Source: Ruegeria sp. R14_0
GTDB taxonomy: Bacteria; Pseudomonadota; Alphaproteobacteria; Rhodobacterales; Rhodobacteraceae
Reading direction: 5' to 3'
NCBI RefSeq assembly: GCF_017743975.1
Contig: NZ_JAGHRC010000001.1
Location: 1,116,001 to 1,180,000, forward strand
Length of the DNA stretch: 64,000 nt
The notes below the pieces were generated by a model. It saw only the letters and a list, made by a program, of their open reading frames with translations. It had not been told where the DNA came from and ran no database searches. Every line of letters starts with the position of its first letter. Within the stretch, counting starts at the first letter, position 1. The translations under genes and the position numbers were made by a program. Positions 44,309 through 53,290 of the stretch are shown here, one piece after another.

Positions 44309-46396
44309 ATGAATAAAATGGCGGACTATGACGGCCCGATCCTGGAGATCGACAAGCTGTCGATTTCATTCTTCACCCGCCTTCGGGAAATTCCAGCCGT
44401 TATGGATTTTTCGGTCAGCGTTCAGCCCGGTGAGGCTGTTGGTCTGGTTGGCGAATCCGGATGCGGCAAGTCGACTGTGGCGCTGGGGGTCATGCAAGAC
44501 CTCGGTAAAAATGGGCGCATCGTTGGTGGAACGATCAAGTTTAAGGGACGCGATCTGTCCGAGATGAGCTCGGATGAACTGCGTGACATTCGCGGCAATG
44601 AGATCGCGATGATCTATCAGGAGCCGATGGCGTCGCTGAACCCAGCGATGAAAATCGGCAAACAGCTGATGGAAGTCCCGATGATCCACGAAGGCGTTGG
44701 CGCCGAAGAGGCGTATGCCCGCGCGCTGGAGGTGGTTACGGATGTGCGCCTGCCCGACCCAGAACGGATGTTGAATTCCTTCCCGCATCAGCTGTCGGGT
44801 GGTCAGCAGCAGCGCATCGTGATCGCGATGGCGCTGATGTCGAAACCCGCTTTGCTGATCCTGGACGAGCCTACTACGGCGCTGGACGTGACGGTTGAGG
44901 CCGCTGTGGTCGAGCTGGTCAAGGATCTTGGCAAGAAATACGGCACCTCGATGCTGTTTATCTCGCACAACCTTGGTCTGGTGCTTGAGACCTGCGACCG
45001 GCTCTGCGTGATGTATTCCGGCGAGGCGGTCGAGCGCGGCTCGATCCACGACGTGTTCGACGAAATGCAGCATCCATATACACAGGCGCTGTTCCGCTCG
45101 ATCCCGTTGCCGGGTGCGGACAAGAACGCGCGGCCCTTGGTGGCCATTCCGGGGAACTTTCCGCTGCCTCATGAACGCCCTCCGGGATGTAATTTCGGAC
45201 CGCGCTGCGATTACTTCGAGGAAGGCCGCTGTGACGCGCAAAACATTCTGATGGAGCCTGTGCCGGGCAATGACCGGCACCATACGCGCTGTCTGAAGTT
45301 CAAAGAGATCGACTGGAACGCGCCGATTACGGTCGGCGAGCAAAAGGAAAAAGCCGAGATCGGCCGCACTGTTCTGAAGATGGACAACCTCAAGAAATAC
45401 TATGAGGTCGCGGCCAATGCCTTGTTCGGAGGCGGTGAGAAGAAAGTGGTGAAGGCCAACGAAACGCTGAGTTTCGAGGCGCATGAGTCCGAAACGCTGG
45501 CAATCGTTGGCGAATCCGGTTGTGGCAAGTCCACCTTTGCCAAGGTCCTGATGGGGCTGGAGACGGCCACAGACGGGCAGATTCTGCTGGATAACCGCAA
45601 TATCGAGGCAGTGCCGATCGAGGAACGCGATGCCAAGACTGTGGGCGAAGTTCAGATGGTCTTCCAGAACCCGTTCGACACGCTGAACCCTTCAATGACC
45701 GTTGGTCGGCAGATCATCCGGGCGCTTGAGATCTTTGGCGTCGGCAATTCTGAGGCCGAGCGCAAACAGCGGATGCTGGAGTTGCTGGATCTGGTGAAAC
45801 TGCCGCGTGCCTTTGCGGACCGAATGCCGCGCCAGCTGTCTGGTGGACAGAAACAGCGTGTCGGCATTGCCCGCGCCTTTGCCGGGGATGCCCGAATCGT
45901 GGTTGCAGACGAACCGGTCTCGGCGCTGGATGTGTCCGTTCAGGCGGCCGTGACCGACCTTCTGATGGAGATTCAGCGCGAACACAAAACAACCCTTCTG
46001 TTCATCAGCCACGACCTGTCGATTGTACGCTATCTCAGCGACCGGGTGATGGTGATGTATCTGGGCCATGTGGTCGAGCTTGGCACCACCGATCAGGTCT
46101 TTGCGCCGCCCTATCACCCTTATACCGAGGCGTTGCTGAGTGCGGTCCCCATTGCGGATACATCGATCGAAAAGGAACACATCGTTCTCGAAGGCGATAT
46201 TCCGTCGGCTATGAACCCCCCTTCGGGTTGCCCGTTCCAGACACGCTGCCGCTGGAAATCCGAAGTTCCGGGTGGGCTGTGTGAGAAAGACGTGCCGCCG
46301 GTCAAAACGCTTGCGGATGGGCATCAGGTCAAATGCCATCTGTCCGAAGAGATCCTGGCCCGCATGGAGCCGGTCATTAAGATCGCAGCAGAGTAA
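44309..46396 (+). CDS. Dual-domain peptide-type ABC transporter ATPase (DppD-DppF fusion)
   Basis: 695-residue protein with two complete ABC ATPase domains, which are separate DppD and DppF polypeptides in E. coli. Domain 1 has GESGCGKST, LSGGQQQR, LLILDEPT and THN-type switch FISHNLG. Domain 2 has GESGCGKST, LSGGQKQR, IVVADEPVSALD and FISHDLS. Each is followed by an oligopeptide-ATPase C-terminal Cys motif (CNFGPRCDYFEEGRC; CPFQTRCRWKSEVPGGLC). The ATG at 44309 has a GAGGAGA site. It powers the permease pair upstream; a strong terminator follows. Confidence 0.92.
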   Translation: MNKMADYDGPILEIDKLSISFFTRLREIPAVMDFSVSVQPGEAVGLVGESGCGKSTVALGVMQDLGKNGRIVGGTIKFKGRDLSEMSSDELRDIRGNEIAMIYQEPMASLNPAMKIGKQLMEVPMIHEGVGAEEAYARALEVVTDVRLPDPERMLNSFPHQLSGGQQQRIVIAMALMSKPALLILDEPTTALDVTVEAAVVELVKDLGKKYGTSMLFISHNLGLVLETCDRLCVMYSGEAVERGSIHDVFDEMQHPYTQALFRSIPLPGADKNARPLVAIPGNFPLPHERPPGCNFGPRCDYFEEGRCDAQNILMEPVPGNDRHHTRCLKFKEIDWNAPITVGEQKEKAEIGRTVLKMDNLKKYYEVAANALFGGGEKKVVKANETLSFEAHESETLAIVGESGCGKSTFAKVLMGLETATDGQILLDNRNIEAVPIEERDAKTVGEVQMVFQNPFDTLNPSMTVGRQIIRALEIFGVGNSEAERKQRMLELLDLVKLPRAFADRMPRQLSGGQKQRVGIARAFAGDARIVVADEPVSALDVSVQAAVTDLLMEIQREHKTTLLFISHDLSIVRYLSDRVMVMYLGHVVELGTTDQVFAPPYHPYTEALLSAVPIADTSIEKEHIVLEGDIPSAMNPPSGCPFQTRCRWKSEVPGGLCEKDVPPVKTLADGHQVKCHLSEEILARMEPVIKIAAE

Positions 46397-46401
46397 AACT
46401 G

Positions 46402-46431
46402 AAAAAACCGGCCTCTGGGCCGGTTTTTTTT
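46402..46431 (+). terminator. Rho-independent terminator after the ABC ATPase gene
   Basis: AAAAAACCGGCC-TCTG-GGCCGGTTTTTTTT: a GC-rich stem flanked by A and T runs, so it can work in both directions. It starts 6 bp after the ATPase stop and precedes the convergent lytic transglycosylase gene. Confidence 0.92.
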
Positions 46432-46448
46432 CGGTGGTGCTGAGCGGG

Positions 46449-47027
46449 TCATCCGCCCCAGATCACCTTCACGTAGTTCTGGGTTTCCTTGTACGGCGGC
46501 ACACCGCCGTGCTTTTCAACAGCTTTCGGACCCGCGTTGTAAGCTGCCAGCGCAAGACGCCAGGATTTGAACTTGCGGTACTGCCAGGACAGATACCGCG
46601 CCCCGCCTTCAAGGTTTTGCTTGGGGTCATGCGGGTTCACGCCCAGCAGACGCGCGGTGCCGGGCATCAACTGTGCCAGACCCAAGGCGCCCTTGTGCGA
46701 GACCGCACGAGGATTCCAACCGCTTTCCTGTTGAACCAGTCTCAGAAAAAGCTCTTCGGGCACTTTGTGTTTCCGGGCTGCCTCACGCGCGAGGTTTAGG
46801 TACTGGCCACGGTATTTTCCCGTATAGCGCTTACTGAACTGCGGCTGTGCGGTTTTGGGCTTTAGGCGCGAGGAATCGCGGTATTGGGTCGCTGCGCGCG
46901 TGTCCAGGATCTTGGATTGCTTGAGAAAGATGTCCTTGCGGCTTTTGGTAGACAAGGTGTCAGCCGCTGCCGGAATTGAGACCAACGAAAGACTCAGAAC
47001 AGAAAAACAACCAACCAGAAAACGCAT
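46449..47027 (-). CDS. Lytic transglycosylase (SLT domain)
   Basis: 192-residue exported murein-cleaving enzyme. A signal peptide ([22 protein letters not shown], seen in part, ending AAA-DT) precedes a linker of about 70 residues and a C-terminal SLT domain. The catalytic Glu lies in [14 protein letters not shown]; further motifs are [26 protein letters not shown] and [13 protein letters not shown]. It cleaves glycan strands forming 1,6-anhydro ends. The ATG at 47027 was chosen to give the signal peptide. No flagellar or secretion genes are adjacent, so general wall turnover is most likely. Confidence 0.9.
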   Translation of the reverse strand: MRFLVGCFSVLSLSLVSIPAAADTLSTKSRKDIFLKQSKILDTRAATQYRDSSRLKPKTAQPQFSKRYTGKYRGQYLNLAREAARKHKVPEELFLRLVQQESGWNPRAVSHKGALGLAQLMPGTARLLGVNPHDPKQNLEGGARYLSWQYRKFKSWRLALAAYNAGPKAVEKHGGVPPYKETQNYVKVIWGG

Positions 47028-47235
47028 TAAAGACAATCCCGCTCGTTCTCGAACCCGACTGATTATAGATATTTCAGGAAAAAATGAAAGCTTGGTGAAC
47101 AAAACCCGCGCGAATTCTTGCCCGGTGTTGCACTCATCAACTGTGTTTTAACCATGACGCAGGCCGTATAGGGTCGCAAAGATACAAGGGCGCCAGATTC
47201 GGGCGCACGCCAGTCAGACAAGAACGGGGAAATAC

Positions 47236-47739
47236 ATGGCAGGTTCAGTTAACAAGGTCATTCTGGTCGGAAATCTCGGCCGCGATCCCGAGGTTCGGTC
47301 GTTCCAGAACGGTGGCAAGGTTTGCAATCTGCGCATCGCCACATCCGAGAACTGGAAAGACCGCAACACCGGTGAGCGTCGTGAACGGACCGAGTGGCAC
47401 TCGGTCGCGATCTTCTCGGAGCCATTGGCGCGGATTGCTGAACAATACCTGCGTAAAGGCAGTAAAGTTTACATTGAAGGTCAACTGGAAACCCGCAAAT
47501 GGCAGGACCAGTCCGGTCAGGACCGCTATAGCACCGAGGTCGTTCTTCGCCCCTATCGTGGTGAACTGACCCTGCTGGACAGCCGCGGCGAAGGCGGCGG
47601 TGGCGGTTATGGTGGTGGCCAGTCCGGTGGTTATGGCGGAGGTCAGGCGGGCGGCGGCTATGGCGACCCTTATGGCGGACAGTCCAGCGCCCCTGCCCCT
47701 GCATCCGGCGGAATCGACGACGACGAGATACCGTTCTAA
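47236..47739 (+). CDS. ssb: Single-stranded DNA-binding protein
   Basis: 167-residue SSB. The OB-fold domain runs from [20 protein letters not shown] to about residue 110, then a glycine-rich linker ([20 protein letters not shown]) and the acidic protein-interaction tip DDDEIPF. It coats single-stranded DNA as a tetramer in replication and repair. It has its own upstream region of about 200 bp; no LexA-type GTTC repeat was found there. Confidence 0.97.
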   Translation: MAGSVNKVILVGNLGRDPEVRSFQNGGKVCNLRIATSENWKDRNTGERRERTEWHSVAIFSEPLARIAEQYLRKGSKVYIEGQLETRKWQDQSGQDRYSTEVVLRPYRGELTLLDSRGEGGGGGYGGGQSGGYGGGQAGGGYGDPYGGQSSAPAPASGGIDDDEIPF

Positions 47740-47757
47740 GCAAAACGGAGACACGAG

Positions 47758-48828
47758 ATGACATGGTCCTTCTCACTCGGCCGCCTGCTCGGGTCGGAAC
47801 TGAGGGTCCATGTCACCTTTTTCCTGCTGTTGGCCTGGGTTGGCTTTGCCGCCTATTCCAACGGCGGAATGCCTGCCGCGATCGAGAATCTGATCTTTGT
47901 GCTGGCGCTGTTTGCCTGCGTCGTTGCGCATGAGTTCGGCCACGCACTGGCGGCGCGGCGATACGGCATCAAAACCCCCGATATAACCCTTCTCCCGATC
48001 GGCGGCCTCGCCAGGTTGGAGCGGATGCCCGAAAAGCCCATGCAAGAGGTTTGGGTGGCTTTGGCTGGCCCTGCGGTCAACGTGGTGATCTTCATCATTC
48101 TGATGGTTTTGGGTGCTGGGATGCCACTGGCCGATATGGCCCGGATCGACTTGACCAGCGCCGGGTTGCTGAACCGGTTGGCCTACGTGAACCTTCTGCT
48201 TGCGGCGTTCAACATGATCCCGGCCTTCCCGATGGATGGTGGCAGGGTGTTCCGGGCATTGCTGTGCCTGCGCATGGACCGGGTCAAAGCCACACGCGTG
48301 GCCGCTCTGGCGGGTCAGATGGTGGCGGTCGCGTTCGGTTTCCTTGGTCTTAGCACTGGAAACCCCTTACTGGTACTGATCGCCGTTTTCGTTTTCGTCG
48401 CAGCCAATGCCGAAAGTCAGGACGTGGCCATGCGCTCGGTTGCGCGGCGCGTACTGGCGCGCGATGCGATGATTACCGAGTTCCACGCCCTGTCCCCGAC
48501 CGACACGCTGGCCACTGCGGCGCAGGCCGTGATCCACACCACGCAGCATGAATTCCCTGTGTTGGGCGCGGATGGCACGCTTCTGGGCTTTGTGGCGCGC
48601 GGCAGGCTGTTCAACGCTCTGGCGCAAGAGACCCCGCGATCTGATCTGGCAACCACGATCATGGAGACCGACATACCGCGCGTCGAACTGACCAGCGGCC
48701 TTGAGATGGTACTGGAACAGTTGCACAAGGGCGCACCCGCCGTCGCTGTCTGCACCCAAGCCGGGCATATGGTGGGCTACATCACCCGTGAGAACATCGG
48801 TGAGTTGATGGTGATCAGAGGACGCTGA
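47758..48828 (+). CDS. Site-2 protease family protein (M50 metalloprotease) with CBS domains
   Basis: 356-residue membrane protease. Zinc motif HEFGH at residues 58-62 and the second motif NMIPAFPMDGGRVFRALL (about 157-174). About six hydrophobic segments lie in the first 220 residues; the C-terminal ~130 residues form a CBS pair (ITEFHALSPTDTLATAAQAVI; VARGRLFNAL). Family members resemble SpoIVFB/Rip3-type proteases that cleave membrane substrates, with CBS domains sensing nucleotides. It converges directly on aroB (stop codons touch). Confidence 0.88.
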   Translation: MTWSFSLGRLLGSELRVHVTFFLLLAWVGFAAYSNGGMPAAIENLIFVLALFACVVAHEFGHALAARRYGIKTPDITLLPIGGLARLERMPEKPMQEVWVALAGPAVNVVIFIILMVLGAGMPLADMARIDLTSAGLLNRLAYVNLLLAAFNMIPAFPMDGGRVFRALLCLRMDRVKATRVAALAGQMVAVAFGFLGLSTGNPLLVLIAVFVFVAANAESQDVAMRSVARRVLARDAMITEFHALSPTDTLATAAQAVIHTTQHEFPVLGADGTLLGFVARGRLFNALAQETPRSDLATTIMETDIPRVELTSGLEMVLEQLHKGAPAVAVCTQAGHMVGYITRENIGELMVIRGR

Positions 48829-49941
48829 TCAGACGGTCGCTAACGCATCCTCAAGAACCGACAGCACGGCCTCACGCGGGACGTCCGAGGTGACAAAGGC
48901 TTGCCCGATGCCTCGCGCCAGGATGAACCGCAATTGCCCGTCGATGACTTTCTTATCCTGGGCCATCAAGTCGACCAGAGCCCCAGCCCCTGGCAGATCG
49001 CCCGGGATGTCGGCCAGATCGGTCTTCATTCCCATCGCACGCAAATGCGCCCTCACGCGGCTTGGATCTTCCTGCGAACACAGCCCCAGACGCGAAGACA
49101 GCTCGAACGCCAACGCACAACCAATGGCAACGCCCTCACCGTGCAGCAGCCGGTCCGAATACCCGGTGGCAGCCTCAAGCGCGTGGCAGAACGTATGACC
49201 CAGATTCAAAAGCGCTCGGTCGCCCTGCTCGGTCTCGTCCCGCGCCACGATATCAGCCTTCATCTGGACCGAACGCGTCACCGCGCGCACCCGCGCCGCC
49301 ATATCCCCGCCCGAAACGTCCGGACCGTTGGCTTCAAGCCACTCAAAGAATTCGGCGTCGCCCAGCAGGCCGTATTTGACCACCTCACCGTAGCCGGACA
49401 GAAAATCCCGTTGGGTCATCGTACCCAGAACCGCTGTATCCGCCAAAACGAGTGAGGGTTGGTGGAACGCCCCGATCAGGTTCTTGCCCTGCGGTGCGTT
49501 GATGCCGGTTTTGCCGCCGACCGAGCTGTCGACTTGCGCCAGCAACGACGTTGGTATTTGGACGAACCGTACACCGCGTCGCAGGACGGCCGCTGCAAAC
49601 CCGGCCAGGTCACCAATGACGCCGCCGCCCAAGGCGATCACCACGTCGCGGCGTTCGACCTTTTCGGCCAGCAGCCATTCGACCGCGCGTTCGAAATGCG
49701 GCCAGCTTTTGGTGGCCTCGCCCGCGGGCAAGGCCAGCGCGGTCATCTCGATACCCGACGCGGCAAGCCCATCGCGTAGTGCCTCCAGATGCAAGGCGCC
49801 CACGTTTTCATCCGTCAGAACCGCAACCTTGGGCCGGTGCAGCAGGGGCGCAATCAACGTGCCGGACTGGGCCAGCAGATCCGGCCCGATTTCAACATCA
49901 TACGAGCGGTCGCCCAGCTCTACATGTACGGTTTGGTGCAT
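48829..49941 (-). CDS. aroB: 3-dehydroquinate synthase
   Basis: 370-residue NAD- and metal-dependent enzyme of the shikimate pathway, converting DAHP to 3-dehydroquinate. Motifs: VALTDENVGALH (read VAVLTDENVG), ALGGGVIGDLAGFAAAV, QIPTSLLAQVDSSVGGKTGIN in parts, and the metal-binding region NLGHTFCHALEAATGY and HGEGVAIG. The start codon adjoins the stop of aroK, so aroK-aroB form an operon in the order common in proteobacteria. Confidence 0.96.
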   Translation of the reverse strand: MHQTVHVELGDRSYDVEIGPDLLAQSGTLIAPLLHRPKVAVLTDENVGALHLEALRDGLAASGIEMTALALPAGEATKSWPHFERAVEWLLAEKVERRDVVIALGGGVIGDLAGFAAAVLRRGVRFVQIPTSLLAQVDSSVGGKTGINAPQGKNLIGAFHQPSLVLADTAVLGTMTQRDFLSGYGEVVKYGLLGDAEFFEWLEANGPDVSGGDMAARVRAVTRSVQMKADIVARDETEQGDRALLNLGHTFCHALEAATGYSDRLLHGEGVAIGCALAFELSSRLGLCSQEDPSRVRAHLRAMGMKTDLADIPGDLPGAGALVDLMAQDKKVIDGQLRFILARGIGQAFVTSDVPREAVLSVLEDALATV

Positions 49942-50529
49942 CTACTTCCGTTCCAATACGTCGGGTCGCGTCAGCAATGCCGCAACAACCCGGTCCACCA
50001 TATTATCGATCGAGGTTTCGCCGTCGGACTCAGCCGTTAGGTCCGCTTGGGCGTAAACCGGGACGCGGTCTTCGTACAAGGCGCGCAAAGTCGCATAGGG
50101 ATCGGCGGTGCGCAGCAGCGGCCGCGTGTCTTTGTGCTTAACCCTGTTCCACAGAACGTTCAGGTCCGCGCGCAGCCAGACCGAGACCCCGCGCTCGGTG
50201 ATCATCTGGCGGTTCTGCTCGGCCAAAAACGCACCTCCGCCTGTGGACAGGATGCCTTTTTCCTCGTCCAGAAGACGTCCGATGACCTGGCTTTCCTTGC
50301 TGCGGAAAAACGGCTCGCCATCCCGTTCGAAAATCTCGGGGATGGTCATATTGGCCGCCGATTCGATCTCGGCATCGCTGTCCAGAAAAGGAACCCCCAG
50401 CCGAGCGGCCAAAGCACGGCCCACAGCCGTCTTTCCAGCCCCCATCATCCCAACCAAAACGACCGTTTTGTGCAGTTCAAAGACCGCATCCGCGCCCTCG
50501 GTGTGGGTGTTATGCTTAATTTCGCTCAT
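49942..50529 (-). CDS. aroK: Shikimate kinase
   Basis: 195-residue shikimate kinase, ATP-dependent. The P-loop is GMMGAGKTAVGRALA, with the shikimate-binding FLDSDAEIE, GGGAFL and the lid region RPLLRTADPY. The first ~20 residues (MSEIKHNTHTEGADAVFELH) form an extension common in Rhodobacteraceae. It precedes aroB directly and is divergent from a 49-residue membrane peptide gene (79 bp). Confidence 0.95.
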   Translation of the reverse strand: MSEIKHNTHTEGADAVFELHKTVVLVGMMGAGKTAVGRALAARLGVPFLDSDAEIESAANMTIPEIFERDGEPFFRSKESQVIGRLLDEEKGILSTGGGAFLAEQNRQMITERGVSVWLRADLNVLWNRVKHKDTRPLLRTADPYATLRALYEDRVPVYAQADLTAESDGETSIDNMVDRVVAALLTRPDVLERK

Positions 50530-50608
50530 TTCACTGTGAATGACGTGATCTTAAGAAAAATGCCAGCTATAACTATGGCAAAAGACAAAATTGGGGCAGC
50601 GTTGAGCA

Positions 50609-50758
50609 ATGGGCCGTCTGATCAAGTTCCTGGTATATGTTGTTTGCCTGTGTTTTCTGGGGCTGGTGGGCTATGCCTATCTGGGCCCGATTTTCGGGGT
50701 GGATTTTTCGGCCCCGCAAGACGAGATTCGAGAGCCGGTTATCCTGAATGTGGAATAA
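50609..50758 (+). CDS. Small single-pass membrane protein (49 aa)
   Basis: A short reading frame of 49 residues, MGRLIKFLVYVVCLCFLGLV followed by a short periplasmic part ending VILNVE. It has one membrane helix (about 5-27) with positive residues R3 and K6 in front. Its stop overlaps the start of the next gene by 11 bp, and it sits divergent to aroK. The tight overlap with the downstream exported protein suggests the two are co-translated. I do not recognise its function. Confidence 0.6.
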   Translation: MGRLIKFLVYVVCLCFLGLVGYAYLGPIFGVDFSAPQDEIREPVILNVE

Positions 50759-52271
50759 AGCCGCCCTGGCTGCACTGTTGCTGGCCGGTTCGGCGCACGC
50801 GCAACAGAGCCCTTTGTCCGTGATCGACTGGCTCGCGGATCCGCCCAAGAATCTGCCGGGTACTGTGCTGCTTGAACCGCCGGTGACGCAAACGGGCGTT
50901 CAGCCGGATATTGAGGTCACACCGCTCGAAGCCCTGTCGCAACCGCTGGGGCTGGTGTCATCGTCGGTCACAGGGCTACCGGTGAACCTTTGGCAAAACA
51001 GCGACGCGGATCGGTTGGCAGAGCTGATCGCGCATGTGCCCGTGCGGTACAATCCCGCGATGCAGCGTCTGCTGTTCACTCTGATCCTGTCCGAAGCGCG
51101 CGCGCCTGCAGGGTCGGACGCCGAAGAGACCCTTTTGCTTGCTCGCCTGGACCGTTTGATGCAGCTGGGCGCAGCGGACCCGGCGCAGTCCTTGGTTCAA
51201 TTGGCTGGCCCAACGAATTCGCGTGAGCGGTTCAAGCGCTGGTTTGACGCCACCCTGTTGACAGGGGATGAGGACCGCAGTTGCACCTCGCTGATCGCAA
51301 AGCCGCACCTGTCTCAGGACTACGCCGCGCAGATTTTCTGCAAGGCACGGCGCGGCGACTGGGCCTCGGCGGCGCTGACGCTCGAGGCCGCGCATGCGCT
51401 GCAAATTCTGCCGCCGGACGAGCTGGATCTGCTGGACCGCTTCCTAAGCCCCGAGCTGTTCGAAGATGCAGAATACCTACCGCAACCTGACGATCCCAGC
51501 CCTCTGACCTTTCGTCTGTTCGAGGCTATCGGAGAACGCCTGCCATCGGCCCCTCTGCCCCGCGCCTTTGCAAATGCCGACCTGCGGGATGTGGCAGGCT
51601 GGAAAGCGCAAATCGAAGCTGCGGAGCGCCTGACCAGGATTGGAGCATTGACGCCCAACCAATTGCTGGGGCTGTATACCGAGCGCTCTCCGGCGGCGTC
51701 CGGCGCGGTGTGGGACAGAGTTTCGGCGGTTCAACGGTTTGAGGCCGCGCTGGAGTCCCGTGACCCCCAAAAAATCGCTAAGGCGCTCACTTCGGTCTGG
51801 TCGCAAATGCGTTCGGTCGGATTGGAAGTCCCGTTTGCCGAACTGTTCGCAGAACGTTTGTCTCAGGTTGAACTAACGGATCTCACAGCTGAGAAGCTGC
51901 GCTGGCGTATCCTTTTGCTGTCCGAGCTTTACGAAACCGCGGCCCTCTCGGTTCCGGATGAATCGGATGAAAGCCAATTCCTCGCCGCCCTTGCACAGGG
52001 CGATCCGGGTCGCGCACGCTCGCCCTCGCCTTTGGCGGATGCGGTCGCTCAGGGGTTTGCCTGGGCCGCCCCGATCCCGTCGAACATTGAGGTTATGCTG
52101 GACAATGACCAGTTGGGCGAGGCGATATTGGAAACGATGGAGCGGTTTGCCCACGGATCACGGGGAAACCTTGTTGATCTGACTGCAGCGATCGCAACGT
52201 TGCGCCGGGTGGGCCTTGAGGATACAGCCCGCCGCGCTGCGTTGAATGTTCTGATTCTGCAGGACAAATAG
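50748..52271 (+). CDS. Exported protein of unknown function, 507 aa
   Basis: 507-residue protein with a signal peptide (MWNKAALAALLLAGSAHAQQ, cleavage near AHA-QQ). The mature part is rich in Leu, Ala and acidic residues and reads as mostly alpha-helical, like a repeat-helix scaffold; no catalytic motif or membrane segment is evident. Two cysteines pairs (CTSLIAK, FCKARRG) lie in the middle. It begins inside the end of the 49-residue gene and is followed by xerD after only 2 bp, so the three form one operon. I do not recognise a family; probably a conserved Rhodobacteraceae periplasmic protein. Confidence 0.75.
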   Translation: MWNKAALAALLLAGSAHAQQSPLSVIDWLADPPKNLPGTVLLEPPVTQTGVQPDIEVTPLEALSQPLGLVSSSVTGLPVNLWQNSDADRLAELIAHVPVRYNPAMQRLLFTLILSEARAPAGSDAEETLLLARLDRLMQLGAADPAQSLVQLAGPTNSRERFKRWFDATLLTGDEDRSCTSLIAKPHLSQDYAAQIFCKARRGDWASAALTLEAAHALQILPPDELDLLDRFLSPELFEDAEYLPQPDDPSPLTFRLFEAIGERLPSAPLPRAFANADLRDVAGWKAQIEAAERLTRIGALTPNQLLGLYTERSPAASGAVWDRVSAVQRFEAALESRDPQKIAKALTSVWSQMRSVGLEVPFAELFAERLSQVELTDLTAEKLRWRILLLSELYETAALSVPDESDESQFLAALAQGDPGRARSPSPLADAVAQGFAWAAPIPSNIEVMLDNDQLGEAILETMERFAHGSRGNLVDLTAAIATLRRVGLEDTARRAALNVLILQDK

Positions 52272-52273
52272 CA

Positions 52274-53227
52274 ATGATAGCCCCCGCAACCCAAGAGCTG
52301 TGGATTTCGACCTTTTTGCAGGCGCAGGCCGCAGAACTGGGCGCAGCGACCAATACGCAGCTGGCTTATGGGCGCGATCTGAAAGAGTTTTCGGACTGGC
52401 TGGATCGTCGCAAGTCAAGGTTCTCCGACGTCCAACGCGACCAGATCGAACAATATCTGATCGACTGCGACGCACAGGGTTTGTCCCGCTCAACCCGCGC
52501 GCGCCGGTTGTCCGCGATCAAGCAACTCTATCGGTTCGCCTTCGAAGAAGGCTGGCTGGAAACCAACCCCGCCATTCAGATTAAAGGACCGGGCCGACAA
52601 AAACGCCTGCCCAAAACGCTGGACGTTTTCGAGGTGGACCGCCTGCTGGACGCCGCGCGCCGCATTGGCCGCAAAAAATCGGACCGCGTGCGCAACACCT
52701 GCCTGATGGAGGTTCTCTACGCCACCGGCATGCGTGTGACCGAACTGGTATCGCTGCCAGTCTCCTCGGCCCGTGGTGATCCCCGGATGCTGTTGGTTCT
52801 GGGAAAGGGCGGCAAAGAACGGATGGTGCCCCTGTCGCCACCCGCACGCGATGCCTTGGCGGCATGGTTGCATGTCAGGGATGAGGCCGAAGACAAGCTG
52901 GTAGCAGATGGTGGTCAACGCTCCAGATTTCTGTTTCCGTCTCGCGGTAAATCCGGGCACCTGACTCGACACAGGTTTTTTCTGCTGGTCAAGGAACTGG
53001 CTGTCGAAGGCGGCGTTTCACCTGAAAAAGTAACGCCCCATACCCTGCGCCACGCCTTTGCCACGCATCTGCTGGCCAACGGTGCTGATCTGAGGTCGAT
53101 TCAGACGCTGTTGGGACACGCAGATGTCGCAACCACCGAAATCTACACCCATGTTTTGGACGAACGCCTGTCAGAGCTTGTGTTGCAGCATCACCCGCTG
53201 GCGAAAGACGACGACAACAAGGGCTAA
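52274..53227 (+). CDS. xerD: Site-specific tyrosine recombinase XerD
   Basis: 317-residue recombinase with an N-terminal SAM-like core-binding domain (about 8-95) and a catalytic domain. Catalytic residues: Arg in YATGMRVTELVSL, Lys in GKGGKERMVP, His and Arg in HTLRHAFATHLL, His in LLGHADVATTEIYTHV, whose Tyr is the nucleophile. Together with XerC it resolves chromosome dimers at dif near the terminus. The ATG follows the preceding stop by 2 bp. Confidence 0.94.
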   Translation: MIAPATQELWISTFLQAQAAELGAATNTQLAYGRDLKEFSDWLDRRKSRFSDVQRDQIEQYLIDCDAQGLSRSTRARRLSAIKQLYRFAFEEGWLETNPAIQIKGPGRQKRLPKTLDVFEVDRLLDAARRIGRKKSDRVRNTCLMEVLYATGMRVTELVSLPVSSARGDPRMLLVLGKGGKERMVPLSPPARDALAAWLHVRDEAEDKLVADGGQRSRFLFPSRGKSGHLTRHRFFLLVKELAVEGGVSPEKVTPHTLRHAFATHLLANGADLRSIQTLLGHADVATTEIYTHVLDERLSELVLQHHPLAKDDDNKG

Positions 53228-53290
53228 CCCCTTGATCCGCTGCATACGCGACCCCATAACGGTTGCAGTAACACGAACAACCAAGGACCG

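Noticed and set aside
44366..45484. 372-codon minus-strand frame
   Set aside because: Antisense to the first half of the fused ATPase gene.
52274..53227. XerD as an integrase of a mobile element
   Set aside because: The protein matches chromosomal XerD in length, sits in a housekeeping operon, and no attachment repeats or phage genes are near.
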